Assembly: GCA_023415305.1 (NCBI GenBank)
Contig: JAEZKZ010000045.1
Coordinates: 1-64,000, forward strand
Reading direction: 5' to 3'
DNA: 64,000 bases
DNA from: Bacillota bacterium
GTDB taxonomy: Bacteria; Bacillota; Clostridia; Acetivibrionales; DSM-1351
The notes below the pieces were generated by a model. It saw nothing but the letters and a program-made list of their open reading frames with translations, made no database searches and was not told the origin of the DNA. Every line of letters starts with the position of its first letter. The first letter of the stretch is position 1. Below are positions 1 through 7,732 of the stretch, piece after piece. A program made the position numbers and the translations under genes.

Positions 1-1577
1 CAATGATTGTTGCCCGTGAGGAGGAAATCAGAAAGTTTGTACCTAAGGATTTCTGGACTGTTACCGCCCAGTTTAACGGCTTTACGGTTCAATGGCAGGA
101 CAAGAACAGCCAGGTGCGAACTTTCAGCAGAGAGCAGGCAGACAGCGTAGTAAAAAAAGTGACCGGTCAGAATGGTGAGGTTGTTGAGGTTAGGAAGGAT
201 TTGAAAAAGGAGCTGCCTCCGCTGGCCTATGACCTGACTGAACTGCAAAGAGATGCCAACAGAAGGTATTCCTATTCGGCCAAACAGACTCTGAACATAA
301 TGCAGAAGCTCTATGAAACTCATAAGCTGGTTACCTACCCCAGAACTGATTCCAGATATATTACCGAGGATATAGTACCAACCCTTTCCGAAAGGTTGAA
401 AAGCATAGCGGTGGGGCCCTATGCGAAATCTGTACAGGGAATCCTTAGAAACAGGCTGAATGTTACAAAGCGCTTTGTGGATAACAGCAAGGTTTCAGAC
501 CACCATGCCATTATTCCTACTGAGCAGTATGTAAACCTTTCTGCCCTCAGTACCGAAGAGAGAAACATATATGATTTGATTGTAAAGCGCTTTATTGCGG
601 TTTTAAGCAGCCCCTTTGAGTATGAGCAGACCAATGTAAGGCTGAATATTGCAGGAGAAACCTTTACCGCCAGGGGGAAAATAGTTAAGTCCTGGGGCTG
701 GAAAACAGTTTACGAAGGCTTTGGAAAGCTGGAAGAGGATGCAGAGGACGAGGAGAATGATCAGGCTCTCCCTGATATACAAAAGGGACAGAAGGCAAAG
801 GTGCTCTCACCAAAGGCTATAAACGGAAAGACCAAACCTCCTGCAAGATATACCGAAGCGACTTTGCTTTCTGCAATGGAGCACCCTGGTAAGTTTGTCG
901 ATGACAAGGCCTTGAAGGAAACACTTGAGAGCACCAGTGGACTGGGAACCCCGGCTACAAGGGCAGATATAATTGAAAAGTTGTTCAATACCTTTTATAT
1001 AGAGCGTAAGGGTAAGGAAATCTATCCCACCTCGAAGGGCGTACAGCTGATAGGCCTTGTACCTAAGGATTTAAAGTCGCCTGAGCTTACCGCAAGATGG
1101 GAGCAGCAGCTCTCGCTGATAAGCAAGGGAAAGGTAAGCTCAACTGCTTTTGTAGGTGACATGAAGGGCTATGCCTCAAAGCTGGTAAGCGCTGTTATAG
1201 CAAGCTCGGAGCAGTTCAAGCATGACAACGTCACCAGGGAAAAATGCTCAGAGTGCGGAAAATATTTGCTGGAGGTAAACGGAAAGAAAGGGAAAATGCT
1301 TGTATGCCCTGACAGGGAATGCGGCTTCAGAAAGACCGTAACTCTAGTATCAAATGCCAGATGCCCTGAATGTCACAAGAAAATGGAGATTCGCGGAGAA
1401 GGGGACAATAAATCCTTCTATTGTGCCTGCGGATATAGAGAAAAGCTTGAAGCCTTTAAAAAGCGCAAGGGCGAGCAGGTGGATAAGAGGGATGTGGCCA
1501 GATTTATGAAACAGCAGGATTCGGGAGAACCCATAAACTCGGCGCTGGCCGATGCACTGGCAAAGTGGAAGCAGTGA
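1..1577 (+). CDS. topB: DNA topoisomerase III, C-terminal part (5' end outside window)
   Basis: Type IA topoisomerase that cuts and passes single DNA strands through a 5'-phosphotyrosine link, decatenating and relaxing DNA in the cytoplasm. The frame is open from the first base, so the start lies upstream. Counting from the codon at position 3, the active-site Tyr is residue 112 in TYPRTDSRYI, followed by the family motif HHAIIPT and the segment GLGTPATRADIIEKL. The C-terminus has two four-cysteine zinc-ribbon-like units (CSEC...CPDRECG and CPEC...CACG), as in many Firmicute TopB proteins. The E. coli enzyme has its Tyr near residue 328, so about 215 N-terminal residues (Toprim part) should be missing here. 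Topoisomerase I is less likely, given the late basic tail and short zinc region. Confidence 0.93.
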   Translation, partial: MIVAREEEIRKFVPKDFWTVTAQFNGFTVQWQDKNSQVRTFSREQADSVVKKVTGQNGEVVEVRKDLKKELPPLAYDLTELQRDANRRYSYSAKQTLNIMQKLYETHKLVTYPRTDSRYITEDIVPTLSERLKSIAVGPYAKSVQGILRNRLNVTKRFVDNSKVSDHHAIIPTEQYVNLSALSTEERNIYDLIVKRFIAVLSSPFEYEQTNVRLNIAGETFTARGKIVKSWGWKTVYEGFGKLEEDAEDEENDQALPDIQKGQKAKVLSPKAINGKTKPPARYTEATLLSAMEHPGKFVDDKALKETLESTSGLGTPATRADIIEKLFNTFYIERKGKEIYPTSKGVQLIGLVPKDLKSPELTARWEQQLSLISKGKVSSTAFVGDMKGYASKLVSAVIASSEQFKHDNVTREKCSECGKYLLEVNGKKGKMLVCPDRECGFRKTVTLVSNARCPECHKKMEIRGEGDNKSFYCACGYREKLEAFKKRKGEQVDKRDVARFMKQQDSGEPINSALADALAKWKQ

Positions 1578-1913
1578 TTTTTATAAGAAAATTGCATAAT
1601 ATAGGATATGATATAAAAGTAACATAGATTAATTTAATTAATCTATGTTACTAAGCTGTTAAATATGTGATGCGATTTTTTTAAACAGATTAACAAAAGT
1701 ATCCTTTTCTATATATTTAGTTAGTTTGCTTGTTTTGCAATTGACATAGCAATAAGATTATAGTATCATCTTAATAATTTACATAGGAATACTCGGATTT
1801 GAGAGACATGTCGCATAAGATATGTTGATACAATAGCTTTCCACCATCATAGTTATAATGAAATAATAAAAACCATAGTCATAGTAAAGTAAAACTAAGG
1901 AGAATAATCACTT
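1578..1913. other. Intergenic region between topB and larE with a 35-nt near-perfect palindrome
   Basis: No gene is visible. At 1618-1652 there is an inverted repeat with 17-nt perfect arms around a single central T (left arm starts AGTAACATAGATTAATT). It lies 41 nt after the topB stop. It has almost no G+C and no immediate T-run, so it is not a classic intrinsic terminator, although six to seven T follow near 1674-1681. A TTGACA lies at 1741-1746, but I see no well-spaced -10 box. The larE ribosome site (AAGGAG near 1898) ends the gap. Confidence 0.6.
1618..1652. repeat. Perfect 17-bp inverted repeat, 1-nt centre
   Basis: The two 17-nt arms are exact reverse complements separated by one T. 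In RNA this would be an AT-rich hairpin. In DNA it could be a dyad for a dimeric protein or a cruciform site. Its position just after topB fits a weak terminator or mRNA 3'-end element. Nothing else like it was seen in the window. Confidence 0.7.
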
Positions 1914-2729
1914 ATGAATATCCATGAAAAACTTGAAAAGCTGAAAAGTATTATAAGGAACCAAAAAAGCGCTGCTGTGGCTTTTTCAGGAGGCGTTGAT
2001 TCAACCTTTCTGCTTAAAGTGGCTGCAGAGGTTCTTGGAGATAGAGTAGTAGCCGTAACTGCTCATTCTTCAACCTATCCTGAGAGGGAATTGCGTGAAG
2101 CTATAGAGTTTGCAAAAGGCAATTCTATCCGTCAAAGAGTAATTATTTCCGAAGAACTGGATGTAGATGGTTTTTCAGATAACCCTGTCAACAGGTGTTA
2201 TCTTTGCAAAAATGAACTTTATGAAAAGATAAAGGCTGTTGCTGTAGAAGAGGGAATGGAATGCATTTTTGAAGGCTCAAATGTTGATGACCTTGGGGAT
2301 TTCAGACCCGGTATGCAGGCCGTCCGCGAACATGGCGTGATAAGCCCTCTCAGAGAAGCACAGCTTACAAAGGAGGAAATTCGCCGTTTATCTAAGGAAA
2401 TGGGTCTTAAAACCTGGGATAAACAAGCATTTGCATGCCTTTCCTCAAGATTTCCTTATGGAGAAAAAATAACAAAGGAAAGACTACAGATGATAGACCG
2501 TGCTGAACAGCTTTTGCTGGACCTGGGCTTTAAGCAGGTAAGAGTAAGATTTCATAAGGATATTGCAAGAATAGAAGTAACACAGGAAAGCTTTGAAAAA
2601 ATAATTGAGCCTGCTATCAGGGAAAAGATATATTCTGAGTTTAAAAATATTGGCTTTATGTATACTGCTCTGGATTTGAAGGGGTATAGAACAGGCAGCA
2701 TGAATGAAGGCCTTAGCTCAAAAGCATAA
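1914..2729 (+). CDS. larE: LarE-type ATP-dependent sacrificial sulfur transferase (three-cysteine form)
   Basis: 271-residue PP-loop ATP pyrophosphatase of the LarE family. In the known pathway LarE adenylates the carboxylate of pyridinium dicarboxylate mononucleotide and adds sulfur, making the nickel-pincer cofactor of lactate racemase. The PP-loop SGGVDST is at residues 25-31. Cys175 in ACLSSR matches the sulfur-donor or cluster cysteine of LarE, and a CxxC at Cys95/Cys98 (NRCYLCK) makes this the three-cysteine type that can hold a [4Fe-4S] cluster with a labile sulfide. Start: ATG with AAGGAG 12 nt upstream. No larA, larB or larC is in the window. The next gene is a Cys/Met-metabolism PLP enzyme 102 bp downstream, so the context is sulfur metabolism rather than lactate. 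An NAD synthase or GMP synthase-like role is less likely because the C-terminal LarE segment is present. Confidence 0.85.
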   Translation: MNIHEKLEKLKSIIRNQKSAAVAFSGGVDSTFLLKVAAEVLGDRVVAVTAHSSTYPERELREAIEFAKGNSIRQRVIISEELDVDGFSDNPVNRCYLCKNELYEKIKAVAVEEGMECIFEGSNVDDLGDFRPGMQAVREHGVISPLREAQLTKEEIRRLSKEMGLKTWDKQAFACLSSRFPYGEKITKERLQMIDRAEQLLLDLGFKQVRVRFHKDIARIEVTQESFEKIIEPAIREKIYSEFKNIGFMYTALDLKGYRTGSMNEGLSSKA

Positions 2730-2740
2730 ATTAATCCCCT

Positions 2741-2831
2741 TAATTCGCCGTATAGCGGTAAAGGATATAAATTTTCATTACATTTTGTGGCCGTATGCGG
2801 CTTAAAGCCATGAATGGCTTAGGAGGTTAAT
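2741..2831 (+). ncRNA. Structured leader RNA (copy A) upstream of the Cys/Met PLP enzyme
   Basis: The 5' leader of the next gene can fold into consecutive hairpins. A CCTT...AAGG stem (about 2738-2764) is followed by the sequence CATTTTGTGG. Then comes GCCG-TATG-CGGC (2790-2801), a TTA linker, AAGCCA-TGAA-TGGCTT (2805-2820), then AGGAGG (2821-2826) and the GTG start. The same layout with different but still pairing stem bases occurs at 13564-13667. Conserved joints plus compensatory changes argue for an RNA element acting on translation or stability. It lacks the conserved SAM-I, T-box, THF, TPP and preQ1 sequences I know. The ligand, if any, is unknown; a sulfur amino-acid signal is inferred from the two downstream genes. 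Confidence 0.6.
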
Positions 2832-3992
2832 GTGGAGACAAAGCCTTATACCAACAGAAAAATAGATACTCATGTGGTGCGCGGCAGCGCCGGATACGAT
2901 TCAAAAACGGGTGCTGTAAGCTTTCCTATATATCAGAGTGCTACTTTCAGACACCCAGGATTAAACCAGTCAACAGGCTATGATTATTCACGCTTGCAGA
3001 ATCCGACCCGTGAGGAACTGGAAAATACAATGGCTATTCTGGAAAACGGCAAATATGGTTTTGCCTTTTCAAGTGGTATGGCTGCCATATCCTCGGTTCT
3101 AAAAATGTTTTCTCCGGGACAGCATATAATTGTCTCCGATGACCTTTACGGCGGTACCTACAGAATATTTGAAGAGGTATACAAAAACTATGGGTTGGAA
3201 TTCAGCTATGTGGATACCTGTAAAATAGAAGCAATTGAAAGGGAGTTTAAAGAAAACACGGCAGCTGTTTTTATTGAGACGCCAACAAATCCAATAATGA
3301 AGGTTGCAGATATTTCGTTAATTTCACAACTGACAAAGTCCAAAAGTGCATTGTTTATAGTAGATAATACTTTTTTAACTCCTTATTGTCAGAGACCCCT
3401 GGAACTGGGAGCTGATATTGTGGTACACAGCGGAACAAAATACCTTGGGGGCCACAATGACACACTGGCAGGCTTTGCAATCCTTAATAATGATGCTCAG
3501 GCAGAAAAACTCAAGCTTATTCAGAAATCTGAGGGGGCAGTGCTTTCACCCTTTGATAGCTGGCTCCTGCTCAGAGGTATAAAAACCCTTGGTGTCAGGC
3601 TTGACAGACAGCAGCAGAATGCATTGGAACTGGCCTTGTGGCTTAAGAATAATAAGAATGTAAAAAAGGTGTACTATGTGGGCCTTCCCGAGCATGAGGG
3701 CTATGAAATATCAGTGAGACAGGCGTCGGGCTTCGGTGCAATGATATCCTTTGAGGTGGCTTCGGTAGAATTGGTTGAAAGGGTTCTGAGCAGAATAAAG
3801 CTGATCTTATTCGCAGAGAGTCTGGGAGGAGTTGAGAGCCTGATAACTTATCCGTTTTTGCAGACTCATGCATCTGTGCCGGAAGAAATACGAAACAGGC
3901 TTGGAGTGAATAACAGACTGTTAAGGCTTTCAGTAGGAATAGAAAATATTCAGGACCTTATTTCCGATTTGGATCAGGCCCTGGAACGATAA
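2832..3992 (+). CDS. Trans-sulfuration family PLP enzyme (cystathionine gamma-synthase/lyase or beta-lyase type)
   Basis: 386-residue Cys/Met-metabolism PLP enzyme (fold type I, cytosolic, tetramer in the family). It catalyses gamma- or beta-replacement or elimination on cystathionine, O-acylhomoserine or homocysteine. Visible motifs are YSRLQNPTR near residue 52 (phosphate and substrate binding), the SSGMAA loop at 80-85, VDNTF with Asp178, and the PLP lysine Lys203 in HSGTKYLGGH. The C-terminal ESLGGVESL...THAS...RLSVGIE signature is complete. The start is GTG, set by AGGAGG five bases upstream. MetB, MetC and CGL activities cannot be separated by eye. It sits behind structured leader A and next to a CymR-like regulator and metNIQ, which supports methionine or cysteine interconversion. 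It converges on the Rrf2 gene. Confidence 0.88.
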   Translation: METKPYTNRKIDTHVVRGSAGYDSKTGAVSFPIYQSATFRHPGLNQSTGYDYSRLQNPTREELENTMAILENGKYGFAFSSGMAAISSVLKMFSPGQHIIVSDDLYGGTYRIFEEVYKNYGLEFSYVDTCKIEAIEREFKENTAAVFIETPTNPIMKVADISLISQLTKSKSALFIVDNTFLTPYCQRPLELGADIVVHSGTKYLGGHNDTLAGFAILNNDAQAEKLKLIQKSEGAVLSPFDSWLLLRGIKTLGVRLDRQQQNALELALWLKNNKNVKKVYYVGLPEHEGYEISVRQASGFGAMISFEVASVELVERVLSRIKLILFAESLGGVESLITYPFLQTHASVPEEIRNRLGVNNRLLRLSVGIENIQDLISDLDQALER

Positions 3993-4022
3993 ACTCAGTG
4001 TACCGGATAGAGAAACCGGTAA

Positions 4023-4469
4023 CTATATATAAAACATGAAATCCTCGCTATTTTTGGCTTTTTCCGCTTCGGTAACCAGATCAGCGAGGGTAACCTTCTT
4101 TAATGTTGTGACAATTGCGTTGTCAAGGTTATCCCAAATAAGGGCTTTAAGGGAATTCTCAATTTCGACTGCCTCTTCCGAGACTGAACGATCAGTTTTT
4201 TCAAATAGACTGATCTCAACAGCTTGAAGTATTTCCAGTACTGTCATCTTGTCAGAAGGCTTTGAAAGCTGATATCCTCCCTGGGAACCCTTGATGGATG
4301 TAACCAGCTTTGATCTTTTTAATAAAGAAAAAACCTGCTCAAGATATATTTTTGATATGCCCAGCTTTTCTGCAATGCTTATAACTGTAACAAAATCTCC
4401 GGTATTACCCAACTGTGCAACACTAATCATTGCCGCAAGGCCATACCTTCCTTTGGATGAAATTCTCAT
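4023..4469 (-). CDS. Rrf2-family transcriptional regulator, CymR-like (no Fe-S cysteines)
   Basis: 148-residue winged-helix Rrf2 protein beginning MRISSKGRYGLAAM, the typical N-terminus of the family. The recognition-helix region is ISKIYLEQVF, followed by the wing VTSIKGSQGGYQLSKP. The protein contains no cysteine, so it cannot bind an Fe-S cluster as IscR or NsrR do. This points to the CymR branch, which in Bacillus represses sulfur amino-acid genes with CysK as partner. Start: ATG at 4469 with AAGGAG nine bases upstream; a longer frame has no better ribosome site. It is divergent from metNIQ and convergent with the PLP enzyme. A palindrome overlaps its predicted -10, so autoregulation is plausible. 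Its targets are inferred, not shown. Confidence 0.85.
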   Translation of the reverse strand: MRISSKGRYGLAAMISVAQLGNTGDFVTVISIAEKLGISKIYLEQVFSLLKRSKLVTSIKGSQGGYQLSKPSDKMTVLEILQAVEISLFEKTDRSVSEEAVEIENSLKALIWDNLDNAIVTTLKKVTLADLVTEAEKAKNSEDFMFYI

Positions 4470-4587
4470 AATAATCGGTCTCCTTCCGCCGCTGTGCAGA
4501 GAAATAAAATGTTTTAAGCTCTCTGCCATCAATTGTTTTAATTAATTATTATTATCACGCTGCTAAATATGTCATAGTAATTATATA

Positions 4588-4622
4588 TGTTTTATTAAAA
4601 CACATAAGATAATTAGTGTCAA
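4588..4622 (-). promoter_or_regulatory. Predicted promoter and overlapping palindrome for the Rrf2 gene
   Basis: On the minus strand TTGACA (4622-4617) is followed after 17 bp by TTTAAT (4599-4594). The 15-nt palindrome TGTTTTATTAAAACA (4588-4602) covers this -10 box. That placement suits autorepression by a dimeric regulator such as the Rrf2 protein. Confidence 0.5.
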
Positions 4623-4699
4623 CCTCATTTATTTCACTTATAAAAAAGTGGTATATATTTACTGTTTAAATCTAATCACTAATATTAAAGCCCTTTGCA

Positions 4700-4728
4700 T
4701 TGACAAATAAACACATGAAAAATATACT
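4700..4728 (+). promoter_or_regulatory. Distal sigma-A promoter of metNIQ
   Basis: TTGACA at 4700-4705 and TATACT at 4723-4728 with exactly 17 bp between them. Both boxes are near consensus. It lies about 155 bp upstream of the chosen metN start. Confidence 0.6.
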
Positions 4729-4785
4729 TTATTGTAAGAGAATTATTGATATCATAGTATTCATATATGATTTAATAAAATGTTA

Positions 4786-4814
4786 TTGACAAAAGTTTCT
4801 AGGTGGTCTATACT
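4786..4814 (+). promoter_or_regulatory. Proximal sigma-A promoter of metNIQ
   Basis: TTGACA at 4786-4791 and TATACT at 4809-4814, spacer 17 bp, about 68 bp before the metN ATG. It repeats the hexamers of the distal promoter, giving a tandem promoter pair. No S-box or T-box was seen between them and metN. Confidence 0.65.
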
Positions 4815-4881
4815 ATAGAAAACCGACTGAAAACATATATGAATTGTATGAGATAATATACATGTGAGTACTGGAGGTTGT

Positions 4882-5901
4882 ATGCATACGAAAAAGCAGA
4901 TAATAGAAATAAAGTCCCTTACAAAAATATTCTCAACGAAGGAAAGAGAAGTAAAGGCCCTTGAAAATATAGACCTTTCCATCGAAGAAGGAGCTATTTT
5001 CGGAATCATTGGTATGAGCGGTGCCGGGAAAAGTACCCTCGTTCGTTGTATTAACTATATAGAAAGGCCTACAAATGGAACAATAGTTGTTGACGGAAAA
5101 GACCTTTCCAAATTAAGTGAATGGGAATTGAGAGAAGTCAGACGATCCATGGGAATGATCTTTCAACAGTTTAATCTGCTTATGCAGAGGACTGCAGAGG
5201 AGAATATTACTTTTCCTTTGGAAGTATCAGGAGTGAAAAAAAGCGAAGCAAAGATAAGAGCAAAGGAGCTTCTTGAGGTAGTAGGGCTGTCAGATAAGGC
5301 AAAAGCTTATCCGGCTCAGCTCTCAGGAGGTCAGAAGCAGAGAGTTGCCATAGCCAGGGCCTTGTCAACGAATCCTAAGGTATTGCTTTGTGACGAGGCA
5401 ACTTCGGCCCTTGACCCTTCAACGACAAAAGCAATTCTTGAACTCTTGAGGGATATAAATAAAAGGTTAGGTATAACTATAGTAATTATAACCCACGAAA
5501 TGAGTGTTATTGAACAAATATGCTCACATGTGGCAATCATTGATGAAAGCGGGATAGCAGAAACCGGAGCTGTTGCAGAGGTGTTTTCACATCCCAAGAC
5601 TGCTGCGGCACAGAGACTTGTCTTTCCGGATGGCAAGAGGATGGGACAATTCCTGGGGAAGAGGTGCTGCAGAATTGTATTTGAGGGCAGTTCCTCCTTT
5701 GATCCGGTTATCTCAAGAATGATTCTTGAATGCAAAGCCCAGGTTAATATTATGTTTGCCGATATGAAGGATATTGACGGGAAAGCCTTTGGACAGCTTG
5801 TACTTCAACTGCCTCAGGAAGACGAAGTATCCGACAGGATTATCCGTTACCTCAGATCACAGAATTTATCCGTAGAGGAGGTAAACGAATATGTGGGATA
5901 G
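4882..5901 (+). CDS. metN: Methionine ABC transporter ATP-binding protein MetN
   Basis: 339-residue ATPase of the MetNIQ D/L-methionine importer. Walker A GMSGAGKS is near residues 44-51, the ABC signature is LSGGQKQR, Walker B is VLLCDEATSALDP, and the switch histidine lies in IITHEMSV. After the ATPase core, residues from about 260 on form the C-terminal NIL domain, the feedback sensor by which internal methionine inhibits transport; this separates MetN from other ABC ATPases. I chose ATG 4882, just after GGAGG at 4873-4877. A GTG at 4864 in the same frame has no ribosome site. It overlaps metI by 11 bp and is preceded by two tandem promoters. Confidence 0.93.
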   Translation: MHTKKQIIEIKSLTKIFSTKEREVKALENIDLSIEEGAIFGIIGMSGAGKSTLVRCINYIERPTNGTIVVDGKDLSKLSEWELREVRRSMGMIFQQFNLLMQRTAEENITFPLEVSGVKKSEAKIRAKELLEVVGLSDKAKAYPAQLSGGQKQRVAIARALSTNPKVLLCDEATSALDPSTTKAILELLRDINKRLGITIVIITHEMSVIEQICSHVAIIDESGIAETGAVAEVFSHPKTAAAQRLVFPDGKRMGQFLGKRCCRIVFEGSSSFDPVISRMILECKAQVNIMFADMKDIDGKAFGQLVLQLPQEDEVSDRIIRYLRSQNLSVEEVNEYVG

Positions 5902-6550
5902 TTCAACAGTCAGTATGATTTTAATGGGACTTCTGGAAACTCTTTATATGACACTGCTGTCAACACTGCTGGCGTATGTGCTGGGGCTGCCTCTTGGAGT
6001 TCTTCTGGTTACAAGTGACAAAGACGGAATTTTACCTTTGCCCAGGCTGAATAAGATTCTGAACCTGGTGGTAAACATACTCCGTTCAATACCGTTTCTT
6101 ATTTTACTTATTGCGGTGCTCCCTTTCACTAGGTTTGTTATTGGAACAACAATAGGCTCAACGGCTACCGTAGTACCTCTGGTAATAGCCGCTGCTCCGT
6201 TTATCGCCAGACTTGTGGAGTCATCAATTAAGGAAGTTGATAAAGGGGTTATAGAAGCCTCAATCTCAATGGGCTGCAGTCCATTTCAGATTATTTACAA
6301 GGTAATGATACCTGAAGCGGTTCCTTCACTTATAGTAGGTGCAGCCATTGCTACAACAACAATACTGGGATATAGTGCAATGGCAGGTATCGTCGGTGGC
6401 GGCGGACTTGGTGACATAGCCATCCGTTTTGGTTATTACAGATACCAGAACGATATAATGGTTATAACGGTAGCACTGTTGGTAGTTGTAGTGCAAGTTG
6501 CGCAGGAAATTGGAATGAGAATTGCAAGAAGGCAGGATAAAAGAAAGTAG
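5891..6550 (+). CDS. metI: Methionine ABC transporter permease MetI
   Basis: 219-residue inner-membrane permease with about five transmembrane segments. The cytoplasmic coupling loop is EASISMGCSPFQIIYKVMIPEA, the EAA motif that docks on MetN. SIPFLILLIAVLPFTR and GYSAMAGIVGGGGLGDIA are typical MetI segments. The start ATG lies inside the end of metN, and GAGGAGG (5877-5883) serves as ribosome site, indicating translational coupling. It is followed after 97 bp by the lipoprotein gene metQ. Confidence 0.93.
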   Translation: MWDSSTVSMILMGLLETLYMTLLSTLLAYVLGLPLGVLLVTSDKDGILPLPRLNKILNLVVNILRSIPFLILLIAVLPFTRFVIGTTIGSTATVVPLVIAAAPFIARLVESSIKEVDKGVIEASISMGCSPFQIIYKVMIPEAVPSLIVGAAIATTTILGYSAMAGIVGGGGLGDIAIRFGYYRYQNDIMVITVALLVVVVQVAQEIGMRIARRQDKRK

Positions 6551-6647
6551 TACTGTTTTGTTTTATACTCAGATGCATAACCTATAAGTATTTTAAGCAA
6601 ATAAATAATCACAAACCAAAAAAATACAAAAACGAGGAGGACCTTAT

Positions 6648-7457
6648 ATGAAAAAGAGATTATTAGCATTAGTTCTGACTTTAACCTTTACTGTCGCCGG
6701 AGTATTGACCGGCTGCGGTTCAAAATCCAGCAAACTGGTGGTAGGTGCTTCACCTTCACCTCATCTTGAGATACTTAAGGAGGTTCAAAGTGTACTTAAA
6801 GAAAAAGGCATAGAACTTGAAATCCAGGAGTTTACAGATTATGTTCAGCCAAATCTTGCTTTGCAGGATAAGAACCTTGACGCGAATTATTTCCAACATC
6901 TCCCGTATCTTGAAGATTTCAATGTAAAAAACAAGACAGAGCTTGTTTCTGCAGCACAAATTCACTACGAACCACTCGGTCTGTATCCTGGTAAGGTTAA
7001 GTCACTTGATGCAATTGCTGATGGTGCAACAATAGCAGTACCTAATGATACAACAAATGAGGCAAGAGCACTTCTGCTCCTTGAAACCATCGGTTTGATC
7101 AAGGTAAATCCTGATGCCGGTCTCAATGCTACTGTAAAGGATATAACTGAAAATCCTAAAAACATAAAGATTAAAGAACTTGAGGCTGCTCAACTTACCA
7201 GAGCTTTGCAGGATGTAGACCTTGCTGTGATCAACGGAAACTATGCAATTCAAGCAGGCTTTAACGCAGCTAAGGATGCCCTTGCCAAAGAAGAGGCAAA
7301 TTCAGTAGCAGCTCAGAAATTTGCTAATATCATTGCTGTTCGTAAGGGTGATGAAAACAGAGAAGACATTAAAGCCCTGATAGAAGCTCTAAAGAGTGAC
7401 AAGGTAAAGAAATTTATTGAAGAAAAGTATAAAGGTTCGGTAGTTGCCATCTTCTAA
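6648..7457 (+). CDS. metQ: Methionine-binding lipoprotein MetQ (NlpA family)
   Basis: 269-residue substrate-binding lipoprotein. A lysine-rich n-region and hydrophobic stretch end in the lipobox LTGC (Cys23), so it should be anchored to the outer face of the membrane. The mature part matches the NlpA/MetQ fold: VVGASPSPH, YVQPNLALQDKNLDANYFQH, and VPNDTTNEARALLLLE. Start: ATG with GAGGAGG upstream (AACGAGGAGGACCTTAT). It is the last gene of metNIQ and is followed by an intrinsic terminator about 110 bp downstream. Confidence 0.93.
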   Translation: MKKRLLALVLTLTFTVAGVLTGCGSKSSKLVVGASPSPHLEILKEVQSVLKEKGIELEIQEFTDYVQPNLALQDKNLDANYFQHLPYLEDFNVKNKTELVSAAQIHYEPLGLYPGKVKSLDAIADGATIAVPNDTTNEARALLLLETIGLIKVNPDAGLNATVKDITENPKNIKIKELEAAQLTRALQDVDLAVINGNYAIQAGFNAAKDALAKEEANSVAAQKFANIIAVRKGDENREDIKALIEALKSDKVKKFIEEKYKGSVVAIF

Positions 7458-7570
7458 CGGTTTAAGGTTAAATTAGCTTTAAGTTCTCAAACCAGATTTA
7501 GGTTATAAGAAATAAATCTTAATAGTTTTATTTTATGAAAATTGTCGCAATTACAACCAATTAAGAAAAG

Positions 7571-7616
7571 CGTAAAGCTAAAACGGTAGGTTCTTCTGCT
7601 GTTTTAGCTTTTTACG
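7571..7616 (+). terminator. Intrinsic terminator after metQ
   Basis: AGCTAAAAC (7576-7584) pairs perfectly with GTTTTAGCT (7601-7609) and is followed by TTTT. The flanking CGTAA and TTACG can extend the stem. Confidence 0.75.
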
Positions 7617-7732
7617 TACTGAAATAATTAAGCTAATAAGTAATTTTTTGTATATTAGCAGATTTCATTCTTAAGCAAACGGTAGCCTTTTAGCGAGAAT
7701 GAGGTTATAATCATTGGCAGGGAGTGGTTTTA

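Noticed and set aside
2741..2831. SAM-I (S-box), T-box, THF or TPP riboswitch before the Cys/Met PLP enzyme
   Set aside because: None of the conserved core sequences of those families is present; the element is shorter and built of simple consecutive hairpins.
4864..4881. GTG 4864 as metN start
   Set aside because: No ribosome site precedes it, while GGAGG at 4873-4877 lies inside this stretch and serves ATG 4882.
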